The notes beneath the pieces were generated by a model. That model searched no databases and had not been told where the DNA came from. It saw only the letters and a list, made by a program, of their open reading frames with translations. A stretch of DNA of 64,000 nucleotides from Aerococcus loyolae (GTDB lineage Bacteria > Bacillota > Bacilli > Lactobacillales > Aerococcaceae), in assembly GCF_002871915.2 (NCBI RefSeq), contig NZ_CP126958.1, positions 372,001 through 436,000 on the forward strand, read 5' to 3'. Of the stretch, positions 18,588-27,863 are shown one piece after another (the first letter of the stretch is position 1; each line of letters begins with the position of its first letter). The translations under genes were made by a program, and so were the position numbers.

Positions 18588-19598
18588 ATGAAAACGATGA
18601 TTAAAAAGATAGGCTTTTGCCTAAGTCTGCTGGCTTTATTGGTCAGTTTTGGCTGTAACCAAGGCAAAGAAGCGGCAGATAAAAACGGCAAGGGCAAGTT
18701 AACTGTGATGACCAGTTTTTATCCCATGCAGCTATTAACCCAAGCGGTAGTCGGGGACCAAGCGGATGTTCAGGTGATGATATCAGGAAAGCAAGAGGCT
18801 CATCACTTTGAACCCAGTGCCAAGGATATGGCCCGCTTACAAGAGGCGGATGTCTTTGTTTATAATAGCGATGATATGGAAGCTTGGGTAGAAAGTAGTT
18901 TAAATAGTATTGACACTGACCGGGTCAAGGTCGTCGAGTCCGCTGACAATATTGAACCCATTTCGGGAGCGGTAGAAACGATTGAAGGGGAGGTCCTAAC
19001 AGCTGAAGATGACCACGACCATGATCATGACCATGAAGGCGACCATAACCATGAAGAAGGCGGCCTCCATGTCCATGAATATGACCCCCATACCTGGCTT
19101 AGTCCTAAAAATGCCATGATTCAGACCCAAGCCATTTGTGACGCCATGAAAGAAGTTGACCCCGACCAGGCTGAACTGTATCAAAAGAATACCGATGCCT
19201 TCCTGGAAAAGTTGGAAGCACTTGACCATGACTATCAAAGGGCCTTTTCTAATCATCCCGACCAATCCTTTGTGACCGCCCATGCCGCTTTTGGGTATCT
19301 GGCTGATGAATATAATTTAAAGCAAATTGCTCTAACGGGAGTCAGTGATGATGCGGAGCCATCACCACAAGCTATGGCAGGGGTGATTGATTATATTAAA
19401 CAAAATAATCTGCCGGTGATTTATTTCCAAGAAAACACCTCATCCAAACTCGCGGATACTTTGGCGGCGGAAACTGGGGTTAAGGTTTCCAGCCTCAATG
19501 CTCTCGAATCCGCCAGTTCTGACCAGCCAATTTCAGGCGATACCTATATTAATTTGATGCGGGAAAACCTCGAGCATTTAAAATTAACCATTAATTAG
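18588..19598 (+). CDS. adcA: Zinc-binding lipoprotein of ABC importer (AdcA/ZnuA)
   Basis: The 336 aa cluster A-I substrate-binding protein captures Zn2+ outside the membrane. It has a lipoprotein signal with lipobox ending at Cys23, the FYP motif, the first metal ligand region EAHHFEPS, and a His/Asp-rich acidic loop (about 141-165, with HDHDHDHEG and HNHEEGGLHVH) typical of zinc rather than manganese binders. DPHTWLSP and TAHAAFGYL carry later ligands. It lacks the C-terminal ZinT domain found in streptococcal AdcA. ATG 18588 follows AAGGAGG at 7 nt. A longer frame opening at 18522 would run through the promoter and operator and is rejected. Confidence 0.94.
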   Translation: MKTMIKKIGFCLSLLALLVSFGCNQGKEAADKNGKGKLTVMTSFYPMQLLTQAVVGDQADVQVMISGKQEAHHFEPSAKDMARLQEADVFVYNSDDMEAWVESSLNSIDTDRVKVVESADNIEPISGAVETIEGEVLTAEDDHDHDHDHEGDHNHEEGGLHVHEYDPHTWLSPKNAMIQTQAICDAMKEVDPDQAELYQKNTDAFLEKLEALDHDYQRAFSNHPDQSFVTAHAAFGYLADEYNLKQIALTGVSDDAEPSPQAMAGVIDYIKQNNLPVIYFQENTSSKLADTLAAETGVKVSSLNALESASSDQPISGDTYINLMRENLEHLKLTIN

Positions 19599-19611
19599 AT
19601 AGGAGGCTAGC

Positions 19612-20322
19612 ATGCATTATATCCAAGTCGAAGACTTGCGCTTTTCTTATGATAGTGAGCCAGTTCTCAACAATATCAGCTTTACCGTTGACCCCGGTGA
19701 ATTTGTGATCTTAACTGGGGAGAATGGGGCAGCCAAGTCCACCCTGTTGAAAAATATTCTGGGTCTACTGCAACCAGACAAGGGAAAAGTGACGATCAGT
19801 AAAACCAATATTTATGATAATAAACTACAAATTGGCTATGTCCCCCAGATGGTGGCTAGCTTCAATGCTGGTTTTCCTAGCACGGTTTATGAATTTGTCC
19901 TCTCAGGCCGTTACCAACAAGGTCGTTGGTTTAAACGCCTGACCGATGAGGACCATGAACACGTTAAGCGGGCCCTTAACTCAGTAGGCATGTGGGAACA
20001 GGCCCAAGAAAAAGTGGGGGAATTATCCGGTGGCCAGAAACAACGGATTGTCTTGGCCCGGGTCTTTGCTACCGATCCTGACCTATTTGTTCTGGATGAG
20101 CCTACTACCGGTATGGATAAGGCCTCACGGGAAGAGTTTTACACCTTATTGAAACATAATACCCGCCGCCATGGTAAAGCCATCCTCATGGTGACCCATG
20201 AGGATATCCATTTACAAGATTATTTCGATAAACACATTCATTTAACTAGAGAGGAGGGGTCACCATGGCGCTGTTTCAGTATGACTTCATGGCCCGAGCC
20301 TTCATCGCCTGTGGAGCCATAG
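19612..20322 (+). CDS. adcC: Zinc ABC importer ATP-binding protein (AdcC/ZnuC)
   Basis: The 236 aa ATPase energises Zn2+ import. Walker A reads GENGAAKST (36-44), with Ala in place of the second-last Gly; this variant is known in AdcC proteins. The signature is LSGGQKQR and Walker B is [12 protein letters not shown]. The last 20 or so residues are read from DNA that also encodes the start of adcB, giving a 58-base overlap and a tail ([14 protein letters not shown]) that looks like read-through past the usual end HIHLTRE. Confidence 0.94.
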   Translation: MHYIQVEDLRFSYDSEPVLNNISFTVDPGEFVILTGENGAAKSTLLKNILGLLQPDKGKVTISKTNIYDNKLQIGYVPQMVASFNAGFPSTVYEFVLSGRYQQGRWFKRLTDEDHEHVKRALNSVGMWEQAQEKVGELSGGQKQRIVLARVFATDPDLFVLDEPTTGMDKASREEFYTLLKHNTRRHGKAILMVTHEDIHLQDYFDKHIHLTREEGSPWRCFSMTSWPEPSSPVEP

Positions 20323-21065
20323 CCTGCTTTGCTCCGGTATTGGGTTTATTGCTGATTTTAAGGAAGCAGTCCCTAATGTCGGATACCCTGGCCCATGTTT
20401 CCTTAGCCGGGGTGGCTTTAGGTTTCTTATTAGGGGTTGAACCGATCTATACGACCATTTTAGTGGTGGTGATTGCGGCCTTGGCCTTGGAATACCTCCG
20501 CCGGGTTTACAAAAATTATTCGGATATTTCCATTGCCATGTTAATGTCGGGGGGGATGGCCCTGGCCTTACTATTAATGTCCCGGGTCGAGTCAGCCAGC
20601 AGTATCGAGGCCTACTTGTTCGGGTCGATTGTCACCATTTCGCCTGTACAAGTCCGCTTATTAATTGCCTTAGCAGTCATTGTCCTCCTTGCTTATTTTG
20701 TCTTTAAGCGGGTCCTCTATGTGGAAGCCTTTGATGAGAGTATTGCCTATACTTCGGGCCTCCCGACGCGCTTGATTTCCATGGTGCTTTCGATCGTGAC
20801 TGGGGTAGCCATTTCCATCATGATGCCGATTGCTGGAACCTTGTTGGTCTCTTCCATCCTGATCATGCCAGCGGCCATTGCTATGCGCTTGATGAAGAGT
20901 TTTGATAGTGTGATTATCCTAGCTATTATCATTGCCTTAGCTGGTATGTTTTCAGGTCTGTTGATTTCCTATGGCTTAGACACCCCTCCAGGAGCGACTA
21001 TCGCCTTTATCTTTGTCTGTCTTTTTGCCTTGGAAAGTATTGTCTTACGCTTGGTTAAAAAATAG
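20265..21065 (+). CDS. adcB: Zinc ABC importer permease (AdcB/ZnuB)
   Basis: The 266 aa permease belongs to the ABC-3 family. It has about eight membrane segments and the conserved [16 protein letters not shown] and [14 protein letters not shown] segments. ATG 20265 follows GAGGAGGGG, inside the 3' end of adcC. It is the last gene of the Zur-controlled operon and is followed by a hairpin terminator. Confidence 0.94.
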   Translation: MALFQYDFMARAFIACGAIACFAPVLGLLLILRKQSLMSDTLAHVSLAGVALGFLLGVEPIYTTILVVVIAALALEYLRRVYKNYSDISIAMLMSGGMALALLLMSRVESASSIEAYLFGSIVTISPVQVRLLIALAVIVLLAYFVFKRVLYVEAFDESIAYTSGLPTRLISMVLSIVTGVAISIMMPIAGTLLVSSILIMPAAIAMRLMKSFDSVIILAIIIALAGMFSGLLISYGLDTPPGATIAFIFVCLFALESIVLRLVKK

Positions 21066-21093
21066 AGAAAACGGTCTCTATAATTAATTCAAT

Positions 21094-21130
21094 AGGAAAA
21101 CGTCCATTGTTAAGTGATGGGCGTTTTCCT
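21094..21130 (+). terminator. Terminator after adcACB
   Basis: Stem AGGAAAACGTCCA / TGGGCGTTTTCCT (one mismatch). The 3' arm contains the T-run and is followed by GTTATAT. Confidence 0.7.
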
Positions 21131-21179
21131 GTTATATAAAAACAATTACAGTAAAAAACAGACTTTCAGCGGAAATTTC

Positions 21180-21207
21180 TTGAATTTGTTCTGATTTTGC
21201 TTATAAT
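21180..21207 (+). promoter_or_regulatory. purR promoter
   Basis: -35 TTGAAT (21180-21185), 16-bp spacer, -10 TATAAT (21202-21207). Confidence 0.7.
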
Positions 21208-21238
21208 GTAATAAGCTAGCAAGTAAAGGAGCACAAGT

Positions 21239-22051
21239 ATGAAAATGAAGCGTAGTCATCGTTTAGTCGATATGACCCATTATTTGTTGAATAACCCTTA
21301 TCGAACGATTTCCTTACCCTTCTTTGTTGACCGCTATCAAGCAGCCAAGTCAACCATTTCTGAAGATGTCGGCATTGTCGCTGAACAATTTAAGTTATCT
21401 AATATTGGTATTGTTGAGACTATTGCTGGAGCCAGTGGTGGTGTCATTTTCCGCCCTAAAGTGGAAAAAGACAAGGCCATGGAGTATATGAATCAATTAA
21501 CCGCTAAGTTGACTGATAAGCAACGTATTTTACCGGGCGGTTATTTCTATTTTTCTGACGTTTTAGGCAATCCCTATGATTTACGCCATATTGGTAACAT
21601 CATCGCTTCCGCTTATTATGGACAGTCGATTGATGTGATCATGACCATGGCAACCAAGGGGATTTCCATGGCCCAAGCAGTTGCCAATTTCTTAAATGTC
21701 CCCTTTGTCATCGTTCAACGGGAAGCCCAATTAACGGAAGGGTCTACTGTTTCAGTGACCTATGTAACGGGGAATGACGAAGTGAAAAAAATGGCCTTGA
21801 CTAAAAATAATCTCTCGGCCGACCAAAATATCTTAATTGTTGATGACTTTATGAATGGGGGCGGCACCATGAATGGGATGCTCAGTTTAGTTGAAGAATT
21901 TGACTGCCATACCATCGGAGCGGTCGTCTTTGGCGAAGCTGATAATCAAAAGAACTATATCGATTATCCCTATAAGTCCCTCATCAAGGTTAAAAAGACA
22001 TCTGATAATTTAGATGTGGCGGGGATTGAGTTAGGGTCCTTGTTTGATTAG
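21239..22051 (+). CDS. purR: Purine operon regulator PurR
   Basis: The 270 aa product has an N-terminal winged helix (about 1-75, starting KRSHRLVDMTHYLLNNPY) and a type I phosphoribosyltransferase-like domain with the PRPP loop ILIVDDFMNGGGTM (199-212). This is the Gram-positive PurR, which senses PRPP and controls purine genes, as a repressor in Bacillus and an activator in Lactococcus. ATG 21239 follows AAAGGAG; a second ATG lies two codons later. A possible target in this window is guaC (see 46715-46733). Confidence 0.95.
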   Translation: MKMKRSHRLVDMTHYLLNNPYRTISLPFFVDRYQAAKSTISEDVGIVAEQFKLSNIGIVETIAGASGGVIFRPKVEKDKAMEYMNQLTAKLTDKQRILPGGYFYFSDVLGNPYDLRHIGNIIASAYYGQSIDVIMTMATKGISMAQAVANFLNVPFVIVQREAQLTEGSTVSVTYVTGNDEVKKMALTKNNLSADQNILIVDDFMNGGGTMNGMLSLVEEFDCHTIGAVVFGEADNQKNYIDYPYKSLIKVKKTSDNLDVAGIELGSLFD

Positions 22052-22077
22052 GCAGAATTATTAGCAATCTACCGTTA

Positions 22078-22134
22078 GGACAAAGCTTTCTAAAGTTTTA
22101 TTTAAAACAATTAGAAAGTCTTGTCCCTTTTTTA
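22078..22134 (+). terminator. purR terminator
   Basis: Stem GGACAAAGCTTTCTAA / TTAGAAAGTCTTGTCC with an A-T-rich loop and a CTTTTTTATTTT tail. Confidence 0.9.
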
Positions 22135-22191
22135 TTTTACTTCTAATATAGGGTATAATAGTGACTTGATGAAGAAAAAGGAGACGAAGTG

Positions 22192-23688
22192 ATGTCAAAG
22201 AAGCAACCCTCTTCAGCAAAGAGTGTATTGATAAATTCTGGAATTTATTCGATCACCTCGATTTTGCAAAAAGCGATTGGATTTATTTTACTTCCTTTAT
22301 ATACTTTATACCTTACTCCTGAAGACTATGGGATTGTTGGTGTGGTTAATTCATTGACCCAGGTATTAACCTTATTGTTCACTTTTTCTCTAAATAGTGC
22401 AGTCCAACGTTATTTTTACCGCTATCGGGAAAATTGGCCCCAATTACAATCCTTTTACGGGACCATTATGCTCTTTATTATGGGTAATAGCCTCTTTTTA
22501 GGGGGCTTAATTATCCTATTTAAGGATATCCTGGTTGAACCCTTTGTTGATGGGATCGCCTTTTATCCCTATATTTTTATGGGGATTATTACCGTTATTG
22601 TTAACCCGATTTATAATATTTATCAAACCTTATTGCAGACTATGGAACAAGCCAAGTCCTATGCCATTAACAGCTTGCTTAATTTTGCCATGATGGTGGC
22701 TTGTAATATTCTCTTTATTGTCGTTTTCCAATGGGGAGCCACTGGGCAATTATTAAGTTACTTGATCACCGGCTTTACTTTTGGTTTATATGCCTTGATT
22801 AGTTTATATCAGCGTGGCATCATCCGCTTTAACTTCCAATGGAATTACCTGAAAGAGGCGCTTTCCTATTCGATTCCGCTCCTGCCGCATTTGATGTCTA
22901 CCCAAATTGCTGATTTTGTCTCACGACTATTTCTCAATAACCAGGTGTCGACTGCCAGTGCGGGTCTCTATACGACGGCCTCACAATTTATGTTGATTAT
23001 TGATACCATGCAATATAGTGTCAATTCAGCCTATGTGCCTTGGTTCTATAGCTTGATGGATCTGGGTGGTCAGCACAAGAAAAAAGCCATTCAATTTGCA
23101 GACGTTTTGAGTCGGATTTATCTAATCATTAGTTTGGGAATGTCCTTATTTATTAAGGAGGTTGTTCAAATTTTTATTGCTGATGGTTATTTACTGGCTT
23201 GGACTTTAGTTCCTATCATACTGGTGGCTTATCAAATTCGTTCAGTCTACCTCTTCTACGTCAATACACTCTTCTATAATACCAAGGCTACCAGATATAT
23301 TTTTATTGCTACCCTGTCAGGGAGTTTACTAAGTGTCTTGTTAACTGCAACACTGACCCAGTACCTAGGACTCTTAACCCCAGCCATCGTGCTTTTAATC
23401 CAATGGACCGTAATCGCAATCATTATTTATGTCCTATCCAGAAAAATTGAACCCGTCAATTTTAAAATCAAAAATATGTTGCTTTATATTGCTATATTAG
23501 TTCTGGTAAGCGCTGTGGGTTTGTTTTATGATATTACCCACCCAACTGGACCACTGATTTGGCAAAATCTTCTCTATAAGATTGTTCTCTACCTAGTGAC
23601 TACTTTCGTACTCATCTATAGAGAAATCCCTACCATAAAGTCCTTGTTCACTGATTTTATTGGCAAAAAATTAAATTCAGGAGATTAG
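22192..23688 (+). CDS. Polysaccharide flippase (Wzx-like, MOP superfamily)
   Basis: The 498 aa protein has about 12-14 membrane segments, and an N terminus (LINSGIYSITSILQKAIGFILLPLYTLYLTPEDYGIVGV) typical of oligosaccharide/O-antigen flippases of the MOP superfamily. It would move lipid-linked repeat units across the membrane. The start is ATG 22192, with AAGGAG 8 nt upstream; a GTG directly before it is in frame but closer to the ribosome binding site. It is the first gene of the glycan locus, with a TATAAT at 22154-22159. The next gene starts 4 bases after its stop. Confidence 0.88.
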   Translation: MSKKQPSSAKSVLINSGIYSITSILQKAIGFILLPLYTLYLTPEDYGIVGVVNSLTQVLTLLFTFSLNSAVQRYFYRYRENWPQLQSFYGTIMLFIMGNSLFLGGLIILFKDILVEPFVDGIAFYPYIFMGIITVIVNPIYNIYQTLLQTMEQAKSYAINSLLNFAMMVACNILFIVVFQWGATGQLLSYLITGFTFGLYALISLYQRGIIRFNFQWNYLKEALSYSIPLLPHLMSTQIADFVSRLFLNNQVSTASAGLYTTASQFMLIIDTMQYSVNSAYVPWFYSLMDLGGQHKKKAIQFADVLSRIYLIISLGMSLFIKEVVQIFIADGYLLAWTLVPIILVAYQIRSVYLFYVNTLFYNTKATRYIFIATLSGSLLSVLLTATLTQYLGLLTPAIVLLIQWTVIAIIIYVLSRKIEPVNFKIKNMLLYIAILVLVSAVGLFYDITHPTGPLIWQNLLYKIVLYLVTTFVLIYREIPTIKSLFTDFIGKKLNSGD

Positions 23689-23692
23689 ATTA

Positions 23693-24793
23693 ATGAAACA
23701 TGCAATTGTTGCTTGGACGCCGCTCCATATTATCAATAGCCTTAATATCTGGAAAAATTGCCTGCCTGAAGAAGAGCTGACCCTTTTCATCTATAACGAA
23801 TTCGCTAACGCTGATTTATTAATTGATATAAGCAGGAAGCTAGCCCAGGGCTTAGAAGTGATTAAAATCAATCACCAGAATTTAGGCGGAAAATTGGCGA
23901 AAATCTCACGTCTTTATTGGAATAAGAACTTGATCCCTCTTGATGATTTTGACCATATTTATTTACCGGGGGATAATTATTTTGGCCGCCTTCTTTATAG
24001 CAGTCTCGCTGCTAAAGATCATGCTTTTCACTTGCATTATTATGAAGACGGTATGGGGATTTATCTGGGCGCCAAACCTTTAGAAATCAAAAATGCCAAC
24101 GATGCCTTGCAAATGAAATTGAATAAGCATTCTATTTTTCATGCCCAATGGGAAAATTGTTATGCCTACCAACCAGACTTGGTGCAGTGGCATGATTTCT
24201 CAGGAAATTTAATAAGAATACCTGCTCTTGACCAAAATAATCCTGCTTTTCCCTTGATCAAGGCAATTTTTTCTCAAGCCTATGATGAAGAAATGAGCCA
24301 AGTGACTGAGGGAAGTGTCATTTATTTTGATCAGCCCTTCAAAAAAGATGGGGCACAAATCGATGAATTGACCTTGTTTAACCACTTAAAAGCCATATGT
24401 GATTCCTTAAATATTAGGATTTACGTGAAGTTACACCCTCGCTCTGAAGCAAATAAATATGGGCGGGTGAATTATTTACAAACTACCATGCCTTGGGAAA
24501 CCTTTCTCTTATTTGTAGACCATTCCCACTTGACCTTAGCCGCAGTGAATTCAACCGCGGTATTTTCACCTTATTTACTCTATCAACAAAGGATGCCGAT
24601 TATTATGTTGGCCGGTCTGGTTGATCATGCTATTGGTAAAAGGGTTGATGAGTCAACTAAAAAAATCCTAACCAACAGTTTGTCTATGGCTAAAAATTTT
24701 AAGGAAATTTATGGACCTTTGTTACAGGTGCCTGAAAACAGCAAGCAGTTAGAAGACTTATTATATGAGATTAAAATTAAAGGAGATCAATAG
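23693..24793 (+). CDS. GT52/polysialyltransferase-like glycosyltransferase
   Basis: The 366 aa soluble protein starts with AIVAWTPLHIINSLN, the nucleotide-sugar fold entry seen in bacterial sialyltransferases of families GT52 and GT38. Their two hallmark motifs are visible: an acidic-acidic-Gly triplet (E118-D119-G120 in HYYEDGMG) and HP (H248-P249 in KLHPRSE). A later Ser/Thr pair, in VNSTAVFSP, is the third. The nearby cytidylyltransferase and NeuB genes support transfer of a CMP-activated nonulosonic acid. The family call is from motifs only; donor and acceptor are not known. It overlaps no neighbour and lies 4 bases after the flippase gene. Confidence 0.7.
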   Translation: MKHAIVAWTPLHIINSLNIWKNCLPEEELTLFIYNEFANADLLIDISRKLAQGLEVIKINHQNLGGKLAKISRLYWNKNLIPLDDFDHIYLPGDNYFGRLLYSSLAAKDHAFHLHYYEDGMGIYLGAKPLEIKNANDALQMKLNKHSIFHAQWENCYAYQPDLVQWHDFSGNLIRIPALDQNNPAFPLIKAIFSQAYDEEMSQVTEGSVIYFDQPFKKDGAQIDELTLFNHLKAICDSLNIRIYVKLHPRSEANKYGRVNYLQTTMPWETFLLFVDHSHLTLAAVNSTAVFSPYLLYQQRMPIIMLAGLVDHAIGKRVDESTKKILTNSLSMAKNFKEIYGPLLQVPENSKQLEDLLYEIKIKGDQ

Positions 24794-24797
24794 CTCA

Positions 24798-26348
24798 ATG
24801 AAAGAATATGCTAATAAAATCTTTTCAATAATTAATAATGTTCATTTATTTAAAATAATTACTTTGATTATTAATCTTATATATGCAGTTCCTAGCAGTT
24901 TTGATATCGAGAACGTTCCCATGAAGATTGTTTTTGTCTGGGGAATTTACTTATTGGCTAAGGACTTCTTGACCAGGCGAATAATGTTTAAGCAAAAGTT
25001 TTGGCCTTTTTTATTTGCCTTTTTAATCTCTTTTGCGATTTCGGTCCTCTTGAATCTGACTTATCAATTCCCTGATTCAGCGATTAACTGGTTTTATGTG
25101 GCCCAAACTTTCTTCCTGATCTATGCCTTTAATCCTAGTGAAGATTACCAAACAAGTAAAAAATGGATGGCAAGATTTAACGACATCTTTATCGGTATCG
25201 TTTGCTTTTTGGGTTTTGTTTCCCTATTACTCTTTGCCTTTCACATTCGCTACTGGGTTTTAGATGGTACTGGGATTAATTGGATGCGGCAAGGTTTTAC
25301 TGAAAATCGTCTATTTGGCCTTTACACCAGTCCTAACATGGGGTCGATTATTGGTGTGTTAAGTGTTGTAGCTAGTTTAATGAATAATATCTTGAAACGA
25401 TCAAGTTGGAAGAGTTTCCAGCCTTTCTATGTTTTTAACGCCATTATTCAATATTTATATTTTGTCCTAGCTAGTTCGCGGGGCACCACGCTAACGCTCT
25501 TGACTGCTGGCTTAGTCATCACCTGCTATGTGATTTATCGGCTTTTTGTTAGACATCAAGCTAGCTTTAAAAGTCTGGGTAAGGTGATTCTCGGAGCGGG
25601 ACTGGGGCTCTTTCTCTTTGTCGCTGTGGAGCATCAGGCGGAAAGTATTTTAGCCTATATTCCGGCAACGACCCAAACAGCCGCCCGCTTAGTTACTGGG
25701 GAAATCAGCTGGAGTGATTTGAGACATGGTGAGAGCAAGGCTGGAGGAAATAAAAGTAGTGTCATCGCTCCCGTAAGTATCCAGCACGATGAAGGGGACG
25801 CTGAAGTTTCGGCAGGGCGCTTTACCATTTGGCAAGCCGGGATCAAGGCGGCTGCACAAAATTTCTTGTTCGGTTTAAGTGACATTGACTTATATCGCAA
25901 TATTAAAGACCAAGAAGCTACCGCCCAGGTTGATATGACCAAGCTCACCACCTTGGATAGAAGCGAGATCAAACGCGCTAGAGGAAACATGCATAATACC
26001 TATATTGCAGTCTTTACTAAGGCTGGTTTTGTCGGTTTAATTATTATTGCTGCCTTTGCGCTATGCTATTTAATTTATCATGTAGGCTATCTCATGACAG
26101 CAAAGGTTGATTTCAGTGATGCCAACAATCAATTATATGCCTTGATCTTAGTCACCATTATCGCCTTGCTGGCTGAAGATATGGTGGAAAATCATATCTT
26201 GTTAGCCAACCGAGATACCATTGGCTTAATTTTTTGGACCTATGCCGGTTTCCTTAATGTCCATCGTTCCCAATTACAAGCACGAAAAAGCCAGGCAATC
26301 AATAAAGATCTAAAAAGTAAATTTATAAATATTATTTCGCCTTATTGA
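24798..26348 (+). CDS. O-antigen/capsule polymerase-like membrane protein (Wzy)
   Basis: The 516 aa protein has about 10-12 membrane segments and a large extracytoplasmic loop (about residues 275-405). The loop contains RGNMHNTYIAVFTKAGFVGL, matching the Wzy_C/O-antigen ligase motif in which an H-N-x-Y segment precedes a membrane helix. It would polymerise repeat units outside the membrane. ATG 24798 was chosen, with AAAGGAG upstream at a slightly long distance. An in-frame ATG at 24765 lies inside the previous gene and has no ribosome binding site. Confidence 0.82.
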   Translation: MKEYANKIFSIINNVHLFKIITLIINLIYAVPSSFDIENVPMKIVFVWGIYLLAKDFLTRRIMFKQKFWPFLFAFLISFAISVLLNLTYQFPDSAINWFYVAQTFFLIYAFNPSEDYQTSKKWMARFNDIFIGIVCFLGFVSLLLFAFHIRYWVLDGTGINWMRQGFTENRLFGLYTSPNMGSIIGVLSVVASLMNNILKRSSWKSFQPFYVFNAIIQYLYFVLASSRGTTLTLLTAGLVITCYVIYRLFVRHQASFKSLGKVILGAGLGLFLFVAVEHQAESILAYIPATTQTAARLVTGEISWSDLRHGESKAGGNKSSVIAPVSIQHDEGDAEVSAGRFTIWQAGIKAAAQNFLFGLSDIDLYRNIKDQEATAQVDMTKLTTLDRSEIKRARGNMHNTYIAVFTKAGFVGLIIIAAFALCYLIYHVGYLMTAKVDFSDANNQLYALILVTIIALLAEDMVENHILLANRDTIGLIFWTYAGFLNVHRSQLQARKSQAINKDLKSKFINIISPY

Positions 26349-26437
26349 AGCTAAAGACTAAAAAAATTATAATAGTAATAATTTCTTTAGACTAAGCACA
26401 TATCAGGATCAAACTCTAGGTGAAGAAGGGTAATATA

Positions 26438-27766
26438 ATGAACAAGAAAGCTTTATTTTTAACCAGTATTTTAACGGTTTTGCTCTTAGGCTTGGCTGGG
26501 ATTTTATACTATAACCACCATATTACGGTGGCTAAAGTTGAAAAAGAAGTTAATGAAATTTATTTTAATAATAAGCATGACTACATCAATCCAAATTATT
26601 CTTTGGAGGATTTAGAGAAGGTTAAATATGATAGTCGCCACATCTATGGTGACCACGCTAAGGAATTACAAGAGCTCATTGACCGGGCGATTGAAAAGCG
26701 GAAGGCCATTCAATTCCTGAATGACTCTGTTCTTGATGATAAGCCGATTATTGAAGGCAACCAGGTCAATAAAGATTGGGTCATTGAAGATGGAGTTTCT
26801 GCTGAAGAGGTTGATAAGGAAAAAGAACGCTTTAATTTCGACTATTCAGACAAGTTAGTGGAAGATTTAAAAGCTAACTATGGACTTTTACAGCAGGTAG
26901 CCCAATCAAATGAGACGATTGAAAATAAAATTGATCATTTGCCGGAGAAGTTTATGATTGAAAGCTTAGATAAAGACATTGATGCTTTTAACCAGGTTGC
27001 TAAGGAAATATCCAATTATATCGACCATACCAATAAGGAAGGTCAAGCTGACCTCTTTAAAAAGCGCTTAATGGACTACGCTTTATCAGTAAAAGAACAG
27101 ACGGCTAACCAGGATGGCTATAGCAAGTCTTTAGAAAAACTACTTAAGCAGGATGAATTAGCCAGTGTGCTGACAGGGTCACCAGTGGATTATCGGCCTT
27201 TAGTGGCCATTACCTTCGATGATGGTCCGGATGATAATGTCGAAAATGCCATGGATATCTGTGAACAATACGGGATCAAGGCGACCTTCTTCTTACAAGG
27301 AAATAATACCGAAAAGAAACCGGAATTAGCCCGCGAGATCGTTAAACGTGGTCACCATGTGGCAAACCACTCCTATGATCACCCTGATTTTGCTAAATTA
27401 ACAGATAAGCAAATTTTAGACCAAATTAATCGTACCCAAGATATCATTAAACAAGCAACGGGAGTAACGCCGACATTATTTAGAACGCCTTATGGCCAAG
27501 ATAGAGCGCGGACGACTCAATTAGTTGCCCCCTTAAGACCTTGTTATTGGAATACCACCTCCAGAGACTGGCAATTAACCGATCCCGATGATATCTACGA
27601 TATGATTATGAAAAATATGCAACACCATTCTGTTATTTTACAGCATTCTAGGTATACGGCGACAACCGATGCCTTGAAGAAAGTGATTCCGGAACTGAAG
27701 AAGCGGGGCTATGTGTTTGTATTTCCTGAGCAAATCCCTGACATCAAGACTTGGAATCATAACTAA
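26438..27766 (+). CDS. Membrane-anchored polysaccharide deacetylase (NodB domain), variant motifs
   Basis: The 442 aa product has an N-terminal membrane anchor (about 5-25), a helical spacer of about 220 residues, and a C-terminal NodB domain. The catalytic base/metal motif TFDDGPD (259-265) and the metal-binding HSYDHP (311-316) are intact, as is RTPYG. Motif 4 reads TSRDW and motif 5 reads ILQHS, where family members usually have DxxDW and LHD. It would deacetylate an extracellular glycan; reduced or altered activity is possible. ATG 26438 follows AGAAGGG. A paralogue of the same architecture lies at 38627-39979 on the other strand. Confidence 0.86.
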   Translation: MNKKALFLTSILTVLLLGLAGILYYNHHITVAKVEKEVNEIYFNNKHDYINPNYSLEDLEKVKYDSRHIYGDHAKELQELIDRAIEKRKAIQFLNDSVLDDKPIIEGNQVNKDWVIEDGVSAEEVDKEKERFNFDYSDKLVEDLKANYGLLQQVAQSNETIENKIDHLPEKFMIESLDKDIDAFNQVAKEISNYIDHTNKEGQADLFKKRLMDYALSVKEQTANQDGYSKSLEKLLKQDELASVLTGSPVDYRPLVAITFDDGPDDNVENAMDICEQYGIKATFFLQGNNTEKKPELAREIVKRGHHVANHSYDHPDFAKLTDKQILDQINRTQDIIKQATGVTPTLFRTPYGQDRARTTQLVAPLRPCYWNTTSRDWQLTDPDDIYDMIMKNMQHHSVILQHSRYTATTDALKKVIPELKKRGYVFVFPEQIPDIKTWNHN

Positions 27767-27785
27767 AGAAAGATGACTTAATTGG

Positions 27786-27830
27786 AATGTCTGCTTATTT
27801 TAATTGGAAAATAAGCAGACATTTTTATAT
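27786..27830 (+). terminator. Terminator after deacetylase gene
   Basis: Perfect 16-bp stem AATGTCTGCTTATTTT / AAAATAAGCAGACATT, loop AATTGG, tail TTTATAT. Confidence 0.9.
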
Positions 27831-27863
27831 CTACTGTATTGTTTGGATTAGAGAGGGGCCTTT

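Noticed and set aside
19009..19083. CAT/GAC-rich tract in adcA as a DNA repeat
   Set aside because: It encodes the His/Asp-rich zinc loop of the protein; the repetition is explained by that.
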